Assembly: GCA_902464495.1 (NCBI GenBank)
Contig: CABQJK010000002.1
Location: 1-64,000, forward strand
Length of the DNA stretch: 64,000 nucleotides
Direction: 5' to 3'
Source of the DNA: an uncultured Collinsella sp.
GTDB taxonomy: Bacteria; Actinomycetota; Coriobacteriia; Coriobacteriales; Coriobacteriaceae
The position numbers and the translations under genes are program-made. Numbering within the stretch: the first letter of the stretch is position 1; the number at the start of each line of letters is the position of its first letter. A model generated the notes under the pieces. The model was not told the origin of the DNA. It searched no databases and worked only from the letters and a program-made list of their open reading frames with translations. Shown in pieces: positions 42,000 through 50,744 of the stretch.

Positions 42000-43326
42000 C
42001 CTTTTGCTCCTTCTTCCTAAAGAAGAGTCGAATGGGCGTGCCGGCAAAGTCGAAGGTCGAGCGCATGCGATTCTCCACGTAGCGCTGGTAGGTGTCGTTT
42101 ACCAGGTCGCTATGGTTGACGAAGAACGTGAACGTCGGCGGGTTGACGCCCGTCTGGGTCACGTAGTGCATGCGCAGGCGGCGCTTGCCGTCCACCACGG
42201 TATGACCGAACTCGCGCAGGTCGGTGAGGAACGTGTTGAGGCGCGAGGTGCTGATCTTCTGCGAGCGCGTCTTTTCGGCGGCGTCGACCATCGCCCAGAT
42301 CTTCTCGACGCTGCGGCCGGTGAGGGCAGAGATGCGCAGGTACTGGGCCCAGGGAGCCATGACGCCCAGACGGCGGTCGATGGTCTCCATGCAGGCCTCG
42401 CGCTTACGGTCGTCGTCGAGCAGGTCCCACTTGTTGAGCAGCACAACGATGGCGCAGCCGCGCTCGATGGCCAAGCCCATGACCTTCTGGTCCTGCTCGG
42501 TGACGCCCACGGAGGCGTCGACGACGAGCAGCGCCACGTCGGCGCGGTCGATGGCGCGCAGGCCGCGGACCATCGAGTAGTACTCGATGTTCTCGTACAC
42601 GGTGCTCTTCTTGCGGATGCCCGCGGTATCGACCATGCGGTAGTGCTTGCCGTTGCGCTCGACGACCGTGTCGATGGCATCGCGCGTGGTGCCGGCAATG
42701 TTGGACACGATGGAGCGGTCGGCGCCCAGGATGCGGTTGAACAGCGAGGACTTGCCGGCGTTGGGGCGGCCAATGATGGCGACGTTCAGCGCGTCGGGGA
42801 ACTCATCGGCGACCTCGTCCTCTTCCTCCGGAAGCAGGGCCACGATATCGTCGAGCAGGTCGCCCGTGCCATGACCATGCAGGGCCGAGAGCGGCGTGGG
42901 CTCACCGATGCCGAGCGAATAGAACTCCCAGATGCTGTCGTTCTCGCGATCGGGGTTGTCGAGCTTGTTCACCAGCAGAAAGACCGGCTTGTCGCAGCGC
43001 TTGAGCATGCGAGCGACCGACTCGTCCTCCTCGGTGACGCCGGTGCGGCCGTCGACCACAAACAGGATGACGGCGGCTTCCTCGGCGGCGGCGAGGGCCT
43101 GGTCGCGAATGGACGTGGCGAAGACGTCATCGCTCTTGAGCGGCTCGATGCCGCCCGTGTCGACGATGGTGAACTCGCGGCCGTTCCAATCGGCCGTGTG
43201 GTACGAGCGGTCGCGCGTGACGCCGCGGGACTCGTGGACGATGGCGTCCGAGGTCTGGGCCAGGCGGTTAACGAGCGTGGACTTGCCCACGTTGGGGCGT
43301 CCGACGACGGCGACGATAGGTTTCAT
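41992..43326 (-). CDS. der: ribosome biogenesis GTPase Der
   Basis: Der (EngA) is a double GTPase for 50S subunit assembly. The 444-residue protein has G domain 1 (GRPNVGKST, DTGGIE, NKLD), G domain 2 (GRPNAGKSS, DTAGI, NKWD) and a C-terminal KH-like domain. I start at ATG 43326 behind AAGGAG; upstream codons in frame are unrelated to the family. It lies 10 bases after the DUF512 gene, a pairing seen in many Gram-positive genomes. Confidence 0.95.
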   Translation of the reverse strand: MKPIVAVVGRPNVGKSTLVNRLAQTSDAIVHESRGVTRDRSYHTADWNGREFTIVDTGGIEPLKSDDVFATSIRDQALAAAEEAAVILFVVDGRTGVTEEDESVARMLKRCDKPVFLLVNKLDNPDRENDSIWEFYSLGIGEPTPLSALHGHGTGDLLDDIVALLPEEEDEVADEFPDALNVAIIGRPNAGKSSLFNRILGADRSIVSNIAGTTRDAIDTVVERNGKHYRMVDTAGIRKKSTVYENIEYYSMVRGLRAIDRADVALLVVDASVGVTEQDQKVMGLAIERGCAIVVLLNKWDLLDDDRKREACMETIDRRLGVMAPWAQYLRISALTGRSVEKIWAMVDAAEKTRSQKISTSRLNTFLTDLREFGHTVVDGKRRLRMHYVTQTGVNPPTFTFFVNHSDLVNDTYQRYVENRMRSTFDFAGTPIRLFFRKKEQKDA

Positions 43327-43336
43327 CTGCTCTCCT

Positions 43337-44779
43337 TTAATGGGTAGGGTCAGTGGAAGTGTTAGAGTCTGCGGGCACAATGCCAAGGATGCGCTCCAGG
43401 GTATCGAGCAGCTCATGCGGCATGGTCGACACCACATGAACCTCGGCGCCGCGACTGGTAAGGCTTGCGAGTAAATCGTCACGATGATACTCGTCAAGCG
43501 TCATGCCGTCAGCGTTGAACATGAGCTTAGGCACAAAGAGCATAACCCCCGACAGGTCCTGCGGCAGCTGCTCCAGGATATCGCTCGCGACGATGAGGCC
43601 GGTCACGTCCACGTTGCCGCCAAAGTAGCGGTTCTTGATGGCCGTGACAGTGCCGGCGAGTCCCTGGGGTGACTCCACAAAGCGCGCCACGGTGTCGCGC
43701 GCGCTGGCGCCGGAGAGGCACAGCAGGTGCTGGCTGCGGGCGGCGATGGCCTCGCGGACGCGGGCCAGTCGCTCGGCATCTGCGGCAAGCACATCGTCCG
43801 TCTCGTCTAGATACGAGCGAATCATGCCGATGCCATCGTAGTACTGCGGGTAGCCGTCGTAGAAATCGGCCTCGGGCGGCTCGATGCCGGCGTCCAGGTA
43901 GAACTCGTCGCTCATCTGGAAGGTGTGGCGGCCAAAGCGCTCGTAGGCGCGATCCTGATAGGGCCGGATCATGGCAATGGTCTCGCGTGCCAGCTCAGGC
44001 TTGTCGCTATAGGACCAGCTGAAGCGATTCTGGTGCTTGGTGAAGCCGAGTGGCACGATACCCAGGCTCGTGATCTGCTCGTGCTCCTCGCAATAGCGCA
44101 GGGTCTTTTGCAGCTCCTCGCCATCGTTCATGCCGGGGCACAAAACGATCTGCGCGTGGATCTCGATGCCGGCGGCCATGATGGTCTCGAGCACGTCCAT
44201 GCCGCGCTGGGCGTTGCGGCCCATCATGCGGCGGCGAACGTCGGGGCTCACGGCGTGGACCGACACGTTCATGGGGCTCATGTTGCGGTCGATGACGTTT
44301 TGCACGTCCTCGTCGGTGAGATTTGTGAGCGTGACAAAGTTGCCCTGCAAAAAGCTCAGGCGATAGTCGTCGTCGCGGATATAGAGCGTGGAACGGCCAC
44401 CCTTGGGCAGCATCGTCATAAAGCAGAACACGCAGGCGTTTACGCAGGTACGCATGCCGTCGAAGATGGGGCCGTCGAACTCCAGGCCCCAGTCCTCGCC
44501 CGGGAAGCGGTCGAGCTCCACCGGGGTGACGGTTTCGTCGCGCGGGTCGAAGACTTCCAGCTCGACGGTGTCGTCGTCGGCCTCCCAGAGCCACACGATC
44601 ATGTCGGTGAGCGGCTCGCCGTTGACCGTAAGCACGCGCATACCCGGCTCGATACCCACATCCCATGCGGGCGATTCGGGACGCACGTTCTTGACGAGCG
44701 CGCCCTCACCCGGCTCGGGGTCGCGGCTGCGCCCGTAATCGGCCACCTCGGCGGCGTATGCGGGTACGGTCTGGTCCAT
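43337..44779 (-). CDS. DUF512 radical-SAM/PDZ protein
   Basis: The 480-residue protein has an N-terminal PDZ-like domain (about 20-80), a radical-SAM-like core with the cysteine cluster CVNACVFCF (CxxxCxxC, near residue 115), and a C-terminal DUF512 region (about 260-460). It is conserved next to der in many Firmicutes and Actinobacteria, but its reaction is not established. ATG 44779 follows ispH by two bases. Iron-sulfur binding is predicted from the cysteines; linkage to ribosome assembly is only inferred from neighbourhood. Confidence 0.82.
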   Translation of the reverse strand: MDQTVPAYAAEVADYGRSRDPEPGEGALVKNVRPESPAWDVGIEPGMRVLTVNGEPLTDMIVWLWEADDDTVELEVFDPRDETVTPVELDRFPGEDWGLEFDGPIFDGMRTCVNACVFCFMTMLPKGGRSTLYIRDDDYRLSFLQGNFVTLTNLTDEDVQNVIDRNMSPMNVSVHAVSPDVRRRMMGRNAQRGMDVLETIMAAGIEIHAQIVLCPGMNDGEELQKTLRYCEEHEQITSLGIVPLGFTKHQNRFSWSYSDKPELARETIAMIRPYQDRAYERFGRHTFQMSDEFYLDAGIEPPEADFYDGYPQYYDGIGMIRSYLDETDDVLAADAERLARVREAIAARSQHLLCLSGASARDTVARFVESPQGLAGTVTAIKNRYFGGNVDVTGLIVASDILEQLPQDLSGVMLFVPKLMFNADGMTLDEYHRDDLLASLTSRGAEVHVVSTMPHELLDTLERILGIVPADSNTSTDPTH

Positions 44780-44781
44780 GA

Positions 44782-45678
44782 TTAGCGGCAAAGCTCCTTG
44801 ATGCGCGCGACGGCGCGTTCGATGTGTTCTTGAGGGGTGGAAGCGCCGGCGGTGATGCCGATGTGGCGTGCGTTGGCAAACCATGCGGCCTCGAGCTCCG
44901 ATGCTTCCTCGATGTGGTACGTGTGCTCGCAGGCGTCGGCGCAAATCTGCGCCAGACGGCGGGTGTTGCCCGAGTTCTTGCCGCCCACGACGACCATGCA
45001 GTCACAGCGCTGGGCGAGTGACGCGGCCGCCTGCTGGCGCTCGCTCGTGGCAGCGCAGATGGTGTTGATCACGCGCAGCTCCTGCACGCGCGGGGTGATG
45101 GCAGCCACGACTTCGGCCAAGTTCTGCGCGGTCTGAGTGGTCTGCACGACCAAGCCCACCTTGCCCTTGAGCGGTAGCTCGTCGGCGTCGGCGGCGCAGC
45201 TCACGACCTGAGCGTCATCGCCTGCGTGGCCCAGAATGCCCTCAACCTCGGGATGACCCGGCTCGCCTACGACGATCACGCGGTAGCCCTCGCGTACCAG
45301 GCGCTCGGCCGCCACGTGGACTTTCTTGACGTAGGGGCAGGTGGCGTCGACCACGGTAAGGTCGCGCTCGCGGGCGGCGTCGATCACCTGCGGCACCACG
45401 CCGTGGGCGCGGATAATCACGGTGCCCGTTGCTGCGTCGTCCAGGGTCTCGGCCAAGCCCACGCCCGCCTCGGCAAGCTCGCGCACCACGATGGGGTTGT
45501 GGATGAGCGGGCCCAGGGTGTGGACCTGCGCGCTCTCCCCTGCTTGCGGTGCGGCGGCCAGCGCCATGTCGAGTGCACGCTGCACGCCGTAGCAGGTGCC
45601 GGCGTGGGCGGCGATCTCGATGGTGGGGACGGTGTCCTCGGCGGCGGTCGCGGCGGTGTTCTTCACGTTCTCACCCAT
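44782..45678 (-). CDS. ispH: 4-hydroxy-3-methylbut-2-enyl diphosphate reductase
   Basis: IspH makes IPP and DMAPP in the last step of the MEP pathway. The 298-residue protein has its three cluster cysteines in AGTCYGVQRA, DATCPYVKK and NTICAATSERQ, plus the conserved LGPLIHNP. ATG 45678 lies two bases after plsC. The upstream extension from 45708 has no family similarity. DMAPP made here feeds MiaA. Confidence 0.94.
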   Translation of the reverse strand: MGENVKNTAATAAEDTVPTIEIAAHAGTCYGVQRALDMALAAAPQAGESAQVHTLGPLIHNPIVVRELAEAGVGLAETLDDAATGTVIIRAHGVVPQVIDAARERDLTVVDATCPYVKKVHVAAERLVREGYRVIVVGEPGHPEVEGILGHAGDDAQVVSCAADADELPLKGKVGLVVQTTQTAQNLAEVVAAITPRVQELRVINTICAATSERQQAAASLAQRCDCMVVVGGKNSGNTRRLAQICADACEHTYHIEEASELEAAWFANARHIGITAGASTPQEHIERAVARIKELCR

Positions 45679-45680
45679 GG

Positions 45681-46409
45681 CTAGAACCTGCCCGGATGCT
45701 CGTCGCACAGCTCGTCGCGCATGGTGTAGACGCGGCCCATGGCTTCGGACTCAAACCAGGCGAGGCGCTCCGTGCGCTTGAGCCCGGCCGGCGCGTCGGA
45801 AAGCGAGACGGCCTTGCCGGCGCGGATCCAGCACTTTTTGGGGCGCATGAGCTTTTTGCCCTTGGGCGTGATGTCGGACCAGCCGCAGATGGCGAGCGGG
45901 TTGACGGGCGCCTTGCCCATCTGAGCGATGAGCGCAAAACCGCCGTGGACCTCGGGCTTGATCTCGCGCGAGCGGATGCGCGTGCCCTCGGGGAAGATCA
46001 GGACATCCTCGCCGCGCTGCAGCGCATGCTGGGCGGCGCGCAGGCACTTCATGTCGGCGGTGCCACGCTCGACGGGGATGCCGCCCACGCGGCTAAAGGC
46101 CCAGCGCACGATCTTGGTCTTGGCGAACTCAGACTTAAAGATGGGACGGATGCGGCGACCGCCAAAGAACAGTGCCGTCTCCACGGCCAAGAGCTCGGCC
46201 ATCGAGGTGTGGTTGCAGATGACTACGCTACCACGGCCTTCCTGGCGCTCAAACAGCAGGTCGGCGTCCTCGACCTTCCAGCGCCACATGAGCTTGGAGA
46301 AGACCCAAAGTATTGCCATGACCACGACGACGGTGCCGCGGATGAGCGCCGGGAACTCGGCGTAGGGGGCGTTGTAATAGTCCTCGGGCGTCTGCTTAAA
46401 CAGGCGCAT
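45681..46409 (-). CDS. plsC: 1-acyl-sn-glycerol-3-phosphate acyltransferase
   Basis: PlsC adds the second acyl chain to make phosphatidic acid. The 242-residue protein has an N-terminal membrane helix (about 25-42), the acyltransferase block I, GGIPVERG and FPEGTR. Block I reads NHTSMAE, so the catalytic HX4D is HX4E: a glutamate replaces the usual aspartate. All other blocks look normal. It is tightly packed between cmk and ispH with good GGAGG spacing. Confidence 0.85.
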   Translation of the reverse strand: MRLFKQTPEDYYNAPYAEFPALIRGTVVVVMAILWVFSKLMWRWKVEDADLLFERQEGRGSVVICNHTSMAELLAVETALFFGGRRIRPIFKSEFAKTKIVRWAFSRVGGIPVERGTADMKCLRAAQHALQRGEDVLIFPEGTRIRSREIKPEVHGGFALIAQMGKAPVNPLAICGWSDITPKGKKLMRPKKCWIRAGKAVSLSDAPAGLKRTERLAWFESEAMGRVYTMRDELCDEHPGRF

Positions 46410-46412
46410 GGG

Positions 46413-47099
46413 CTACCTCCTTTGGTTGATGAGGTCCTCGATGATGCGGACGACCTCGTCGATGGTGTGGGCGGTGGAGTCAACGTGCACGGCGTCCTCG
46501 GCGGGCACGAGCGGCGCGACCTCGCGGCTGCTGTCGAGCTTGTCACGCTGCTTGAGGGCGTCGAGGGTCTCGTCGACCTCGGCCTCGAGCTGCTCGTCGG
46601 TCAGCGGCTGGGCGTCGTTTTGGTGGCGCTGCAGCACGCGGCGGCGGGCGCGTTCACGCGGGTCGGCGGTCAGGAAGACCTTGACCTGTGCGTTGGGGAA
46701 CACGACGGTGCCGATGTCGCGGCCCTCGGCAACGATATCGCGGTCCTCGGCGGCACGGCGCTGGTGGACGAGCATGGCGGCGCGCACGCCCGGGTAGGCC
46801 GAGACCTTGGAGACGTTGGCGTCCACCTGCGGGGTGCGGATAGCGGCCGAGGCGTCCTGGCCGTCAATGGTCAGGCGCGTGTCCTCACCGGTGCCATTGG
46901 TAAAGCGGATCTCGATCTGCTCGGCGAGGGCGTCGATGGCCGCCTCGTCATCCAGATCGATGCCGCGGTCGAGCGCGGCAAAGGTGACGGCGCGATACAT
47001 GGCGCCCGTGTCGAGCTTGTTAAAGCCCAGCTGGCGGGCGATCTCCTTGGCGATAGTTGATTTGCCGGAACCGGCGGGGCCGTCGATGGCGACGATCAT
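46413..47099 (-). CDS. cmk: cytidylate kinase
   Basis: Cmk phosphorylates CMP and dCMP. The 228-residue protein has the P-loop DGPAGSGKST, LDTGAMYR, AEGRDIGTVVFPNA and a C-terminal RRRVLQRH segment. It is the long bacterial form with the CMP-binding insert. In many Gram-positive genomes it neighbours plsC, ispH and der, as here. Confidence 0.95.
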   Translation of the reverse strand: MIVAIDGPAGSGKSTIAKEIARQLGFNKLDTGAMYRAVTFAALDRGIDLDDEAAIDALAEQIEIRFTNGTGEDTRLTIDGQDASAAIRTPQVDANVSKVSAYPGVRAAMLVHQRRAAEDRDIVAEGRDIGTVVFPNAQVKVFLTADPRERARRRVLQRHQNDAQPLTDEQLEAEVDETLDALKQRDKLDSSREVAPLVPAEDAVHVDSTAHTIDEVVRIIEDLINQRR

Positions 47100-47168
47100 G
47101 CAATGCTTCCTTTCGGTGGTTGACGTGCTGGTATGAGTCGCGGGCGTTGCGCGTGGCTGACGGGTTGC

Positions 47169-48131
47169 CTACCCCGTGTAGCGCTCGCGGTAGGTGTTGC
47201 GCTTGGGTGCGGAGCCGTGGCTGCCGTGGTGGCGGGTACGGCTCGCGGGGTTGTCCTGGGGCTTGCCGCCGCGCTTGGCGCTCGCCTGCTTGGGCGGGAT
47301 GCCGCCGTCCTTGAGGATCTGCACCTCGCGGTCGGTGAGCTCGCGCCACGAGCCCTTGGCCACGTCCTTGAGCTCCAGGCCGGCAAAGTTGCAGCGATGC
47401 AGGCGGATTACAGGATGGTGGATCTTGCTCAGCATGCGCTTGACCTGGTTTTTACGACCCTCGCGGATTATGACCTCCACGGCGGTGGTACCGGGCTTGA
47501 CGCCTTGCGGAGCCACGGCCTCTGCCTCGCGCGCGTTGATGACGCGGCAGATCGCCGGCTGGCACAGGCCGTCGTCGAGTTCGATGCCGCGGCGGAGTGG
47601 TTCTAAGTCGCGATCGGTCAGGTGGCCGTCCACGAGCGCCTGGTAGGTCTTATAGACATGCTTGCTGGGGTGCAACAGGTCCTGCGACAGGTCGCCGTCG
47701 GTGGTAAAGAGCAAAAGACCCGTGGTGTCGCGATCCAGACGACCCACCGGGAAGAGCCCCGGAAAGCGGTCGCGCGGGACCAGGTCGGCCACGCAAGGGC
47801 GCTCCTGCGGATCGCTCATGGTGGTGAGGTAGCCGGTCGGCTTGTAGAGCATCAGGTACACGGCGCCCTGATTGAGCTTGACGGGCATGCCGTCGACCTC
47901 GATATGGTCGCAGTCGACATCGACCTTGGTGCCCAGCTCGGTCGCGATCTGGCCGTTGACGGTCACGCGGCCGGCAGTCATCAGGTCCTCCGAGCCGCGG
48001 CGGCTCGCCACGCCCGCGCGCGCCAAAAAGCGCTGCAGGCGCATGGTGTGCGGGTAAACGGGCTGGGCGTCGGTTGCGGTTACTGCGCTGCCCATGGCGC
48101 TCGTCTCCCCTGCTTCGTTAGTTCTCGTCAT
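47169..48131 (-). CDS. 23S rRNA pseudouridine synthase RluB-like
   Basis: The 320-residue protein has an N-terminal S4 RNA-binding domain (MRLQRFLARAGVASRRGSE) and the RsuA/RluB/RluF catalytic domain with the aspartate in GRLDRDTTGLLL. It most likely modifies 23S rRNA as RluB does. A basic Lys/Gly/His-rich tail of about 40 residues follows the catalytic domain. ATG 48131 has a GGAGG 7 bases upstream and overlaps scpB by 14 bases. Confidence 0.9.
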   Translation of the reverse strand: MTRTNEAGETSAMGSAVTATDAQPVYPHTMRLQRFLARAGVASRRGSEDLMTAGRVTVNGQIATELGTKVDVDCDHIEVDGMPVKLNQGAVYLMLYKPTGYLTTMSDPQERPCVADLVPRDRFPGLFPVGRLDRDTTGLLLFTTDGDLSQDLLHPSKHVYKTYQALVDGHLTDRDLEPLRRGIELDDGLCQPAICRVINAREAEAVAPQGVKPGTTAVEVIIREGRKNQVKRMLSKIHHPVIRLHRCNFAGLELKDVAKGSWRELTDREVQILKDGGIPPKQASAKRGGKPQDNPASRTRHHGSHGSAPKRNTYRERYTG

Positions 48132-48846
48132 GCATATCCTCCGAGGTCTCGTCGACGACCATGGTCTCCAAGTCCTCGACTGCCTCAATATCTTCAACAT
48201 CGGTATCGAGCAGTTCGCGCTCTTCGTCCAGGTCCTCGGCCTGCTCCTCGAGCGTGGACTGAATGCTGCGGCCGCTCAGGCGCTCGCGGATAAACTGGCG
48301 CGACTGCTCGTCGGGGGCAAACTGCTCCAAATCAGGCAGGTCGCGGGTGGAACGCAGGCCGAACTTTTCCAAGAAGGCGTTGGTCGTGCCGTAGATGATG
48401 GCCTGACCGCGCTGGGGGTCGCGGCCGAGCTCGCGCACCAGACCCTTGTCCACGAGCGACGCGATGACGCCGTCGGAGTTGACGCCGCGGATGCCCTTGA
48501 CCACCTCGCGCGTCACGGGCTGGTGGTATGCGATGACGGCCAGGGTTTCGAGCGCCGCCTGCGACAGCTTTTGCGTGTCCCAGCTCAACACATAGGCCTC
48601 GACCACGTCGTGGTAGGCGGGGTGCGTAAACAGGCGCCAGCCGCCGGCGACCTCGCGCAGCTGAAAGCCGCGATTGGCCTCCTCGTACTCAACCTTGAGC
48701 TCGGCCAAAAGCGATGCGCACTCGCCGGGGGCGATGTCGAGCGCGTTTGCCAGCGCAGGGGCGCTCACGGGGTCGCTCGAGACCAGCAGCAACGCCTCGA
48801 GGGCGCCTTTGAGGCTGTTTGCCTCCAGCGTGGAAAGGGTTGACAT
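48118..48846 (-). CDS. scpB: segregation and condensation protein B
   Basis: ScpB is the winged-helix kite subunit of the SMC-ScpAB condensin. The 242-residue protein has two winged-helix units, with LKGALEALLLVSSDPVSAPALA and ALETLAVIAYHQPVTR typical, and an acidic C-terminal tail. It follows scpA by 11 bases. SMC itself is not in the window. Confidence 0.93.
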   Translation of the reverse strand: MSTLSTLEANSLKGALEALLLVSSDPVSAPALANALDIAPGECASLLAELKVEYEEANRGFQLREVAGGWRLFTHPAYHDVVEAYVLSWDTQKLSQAALETLAVIAYHQPVTREVVKGIRGVNSDGVIASLVDKGLVRELGRDPQRGQAIIYGTTNAFLEKFGLRSTRDLPDLEQFAPDEQSRQFIRERLSGRSIQSTLEEQAEDLDEERELLDTDVEDIEAVEDLETMVVDETSEDMHDEN

Positions 48847-48857
48847 GGTTGCGGCTC

Positions 48858-49670
48858 CTATTCGGTGAGCTCGGGGCCCTCGCCGGGCACGTATGCCTCG
48901 GCGCCCTCGACTCGGTTGATGCAGATGGTTCCGAAGATCTCGTCCTGGCTCAGCGTGAGCGAGCCGCGCTTGGCGAGCTCGAGCATGGCCAGGAAGGTAA
49001 CGACGAGCTGCTCGGTGGTGGCTTCGCCGTCCAACAGCTCGCGGAAGGTGCAGGTTTGGTGCGCCATGGTAAAGCGGTCGACCGAGGCCACCGTCAGGTC
49101 GAGCGGCACGCGATGCGGAGCCACGTGCTCGGCCTCCAGCAAGAAGGTCTGGCGCTTGCCGTCCAGGTCGGCACAGATGACGGCCAGGCCGCGCAGGGTG
49201 ATGCCGGCCAGGTAGTCGGGCATAAGGCCTAGGAACTCGGGGTCGGGGCCGGCCACACGCGGGTGCATGCGGCTTTCGGCCTGCATGCGGGCACCGAGGG
49301 CCGCAGCCGCGCTTTTAAACTTCTTGTAGGCAATCAGGCGCTGGATCAGTACCTCGCGCAGGGCGTCGCCGTCGAGTGTGCTGAGCTCCTCGAGGTCTTC
49401 GTCGAGCTCGCAATCGTCGTCATCGACTTTGCTCGGGGCCTCCTGCGGCACCAGAGAGGCGGCCTTGATGTCCAAAAGGGTTGCCGCGACCAGCAAAAAG
49501 TCGCTCGCCACGTCCAGGTCCAGCGCCTCGATGCGCTCGGCCTCGGCAAGGTACTGCTCGGCCACTTCGCTAATGGAGATGGCGCCGATATCTACTTTTT
49601 GGCGGGTTACCAGCTGCAGCAGCAGGTCGAACGGTCCGCTGTAGACCTGCGTCGACACGCGATACGACAT
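48858..49670 (-). CDS. scpA: segregation and condensation protein A
   Basis: ScpA is the kleisin subunit that bridges SMC heads. The 270-residue protein has the N-terminal helical domain YSGPFDLLLQLV through ISISEVAEQYL, an acidic middle and a C-terminal winged helix (VVTFLAMLELAKRG). I start at ATG 49670 behind GGAGG; the 17 extra codons upstream are basic and atypical. It leads the scpA-scpB-rluB group. Confidence 0.93.
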   Translation of the reverse strand: MSYRVSTQVYSGPFDLLLQLVTRQKVDIGAISISEVAEQYLAEAERIEALDLDVASDFLLVAATLLDIKAASLVPQEAPSKVDDDDCELDEDLEELSTLDGDALREVLIQRLIAYKKFKSAAAALGARMQAESRMHPRVAGPDPEFLGLMPDYLAGITLRGLAVICADLDGKRQTFLLEAEHVAPHRVPLDLTVASVDRFTMAHQTCTFRELLDGEATTEQLVVTFLAMLELAKRGSLTLSQDEIFGTICINRVEGAEAYVPGEGPELTE

Positions 49671-49754
49671 CTTCGACCTCCTTTGACGGCGCCTTCGCGG
49701 CGCGGTTTGGGTGCATATCACGACCGTTTTGCACGGTCGACCTGTAAGTTTACC

Positions 49755-50438
49755 TTAGATGCCGGCGATTGCGAAGTTGAGCAGCTGCTCAGCGAGCGGA
49801 TACACGGTAACGTCGAAATAGCGGCCGATCACGTCGATGCCGGTCCACATAGGCAGCAAGTACAGAACGATGATGAGGATCGGCATGGCGTATTGCTGCA
49901 AGCGGTAATAGTTGTCGAGCGCCTTGCCTTTGAGGAACGGAACGACGATTGACGAGCCGTCGAGCGGCGGGATCGGGATGAGGTTAAAGAACGCAAGCGA
50001 CAGGTTGACCACGATAAAGGTGGCGCCGAAGTTCATGATTTGCGACGCCACGGCAAAGGACATGCTGGCGTAGAGGTTGCCATAGGTCAGGTGCATGAGG
50101 GCCGCGGCCAGGCACGCGAGCACGATGTTCGATGCGGGACCCGCCGCGCTCACCAGGACCTCGTCGCGCTTGGGGTGCTTGAGGTTGTTGAGGTAGACGG
50201 GCACGGGCTTGGCAAAGGCGAACACAGGGCCGCCGGCAGCGAGCATGAGCAGCGGCAGGATGATGGTGCCAAACGGGTCGATGTGGTTGAGCGGGTTGAG
50301 TGAGACGCGGCCGCGCGAACGGGCCGTCTTGTCGCCGAGTGCCCAGGCCGCGGCGGCGTGCGCGCTCTCGTGGATGACGATGCCGACGATGACGGCGACG
50401 GCGCTCGCGAGCAGGTTCATGAGGTAGCTGCTGGACAT
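49755..50438 (-). CDS. site-2 protease (M50) family membrane protein
   Basis: The 227-residue protein is a short rhomboid-sized M50 metalloprotease with five or six membrane helices. The zinc motif HExxH is seen in IHESAHAAAA (about residue 23), and the third ligand motif is in NLIPIPPLDGSS. No PDZ or CBS domain is attached. Members near scpA/scpB are common in Gram-positive genomes, but the substrate is unknown. A short hairpin lies between it and scpA. Confidence 0.87.
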   Translation of the reverse strand: MSSSYLMNLLASAVAVIVGIVIHESAHAAAAWALGDKTARSRGRVSLNPLNHIDPFGTIILPLLMLAAGGPVFAFAKPVPVYLNNLKHPKRDEVLVSAAGPASNIVLACLAAALMHLTYGNLYASMSFAVASQIMNFGATFIVVNLSLAFFNLIPIPPLDGSSIVVPFLKGKALDNYYRLQQYAMPILIIVLYLLPMWTGIDVIGRYFDVTVYPLAEQLLNFAIAGI

Positions 50439-50447
50439 AGCGCTCCC

Positions 50448-50744
50448 CTAGCGGACGCGGCGCGAGGCGCGCGTGAGCAGGTAGTCGGCTACGAACAGGA
50501 TTACGGCAACGATGGCGTAATCCAAGCGGAACACGCCGCCAAAGGGCGACGTGATGACGCCGTAGCCGGCGATGGCGCTCGGCAGCGCGCGCGAAAGCTC
50601 AACGACAAAGCCCACGATCTGCAGCTTGGCGGTGAGGCCGCTAAAACACAGCAGCACGGTCATCGCGCTCATAAAAATGCCGCAGATGCGACAGGCGATG
50701 GCGATGATGCTCATCGCCACGGCAGCGGCCTTACGAGAGTTCAC
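50448..50744 (-). CDS. small membrane protein of unknown function
   Basis: The 98-residue protein has two or three membrane helices (about 9-33, 40-58 and 75-92) and no motif I recognise. I start at GTG 50744, about 9 bases after GAGGAG and overlapping the end of the ABC-F gene by 14 bases; ATG 50714 is an alternative. It is followed 9 bases later by the M50 protease gene, so it probably belongs to that transcript. Confidence 0.55.
   Translation of the reverse strand: MNSRKAAAVAMSIIAIACRICGIFMSAMTVLLCFSGLTAKLQIVGFVVELSRALPSAIAGYGVITSPFGGVFRLDYAIVAVILFVADYLLTRASRRVR

Noticed and set aside
41761..43347. A 528-codon plus-strand frame over plsY and der
   Set aside because: It is antisense to two clear housekeeping genes and has no recognisable domain.
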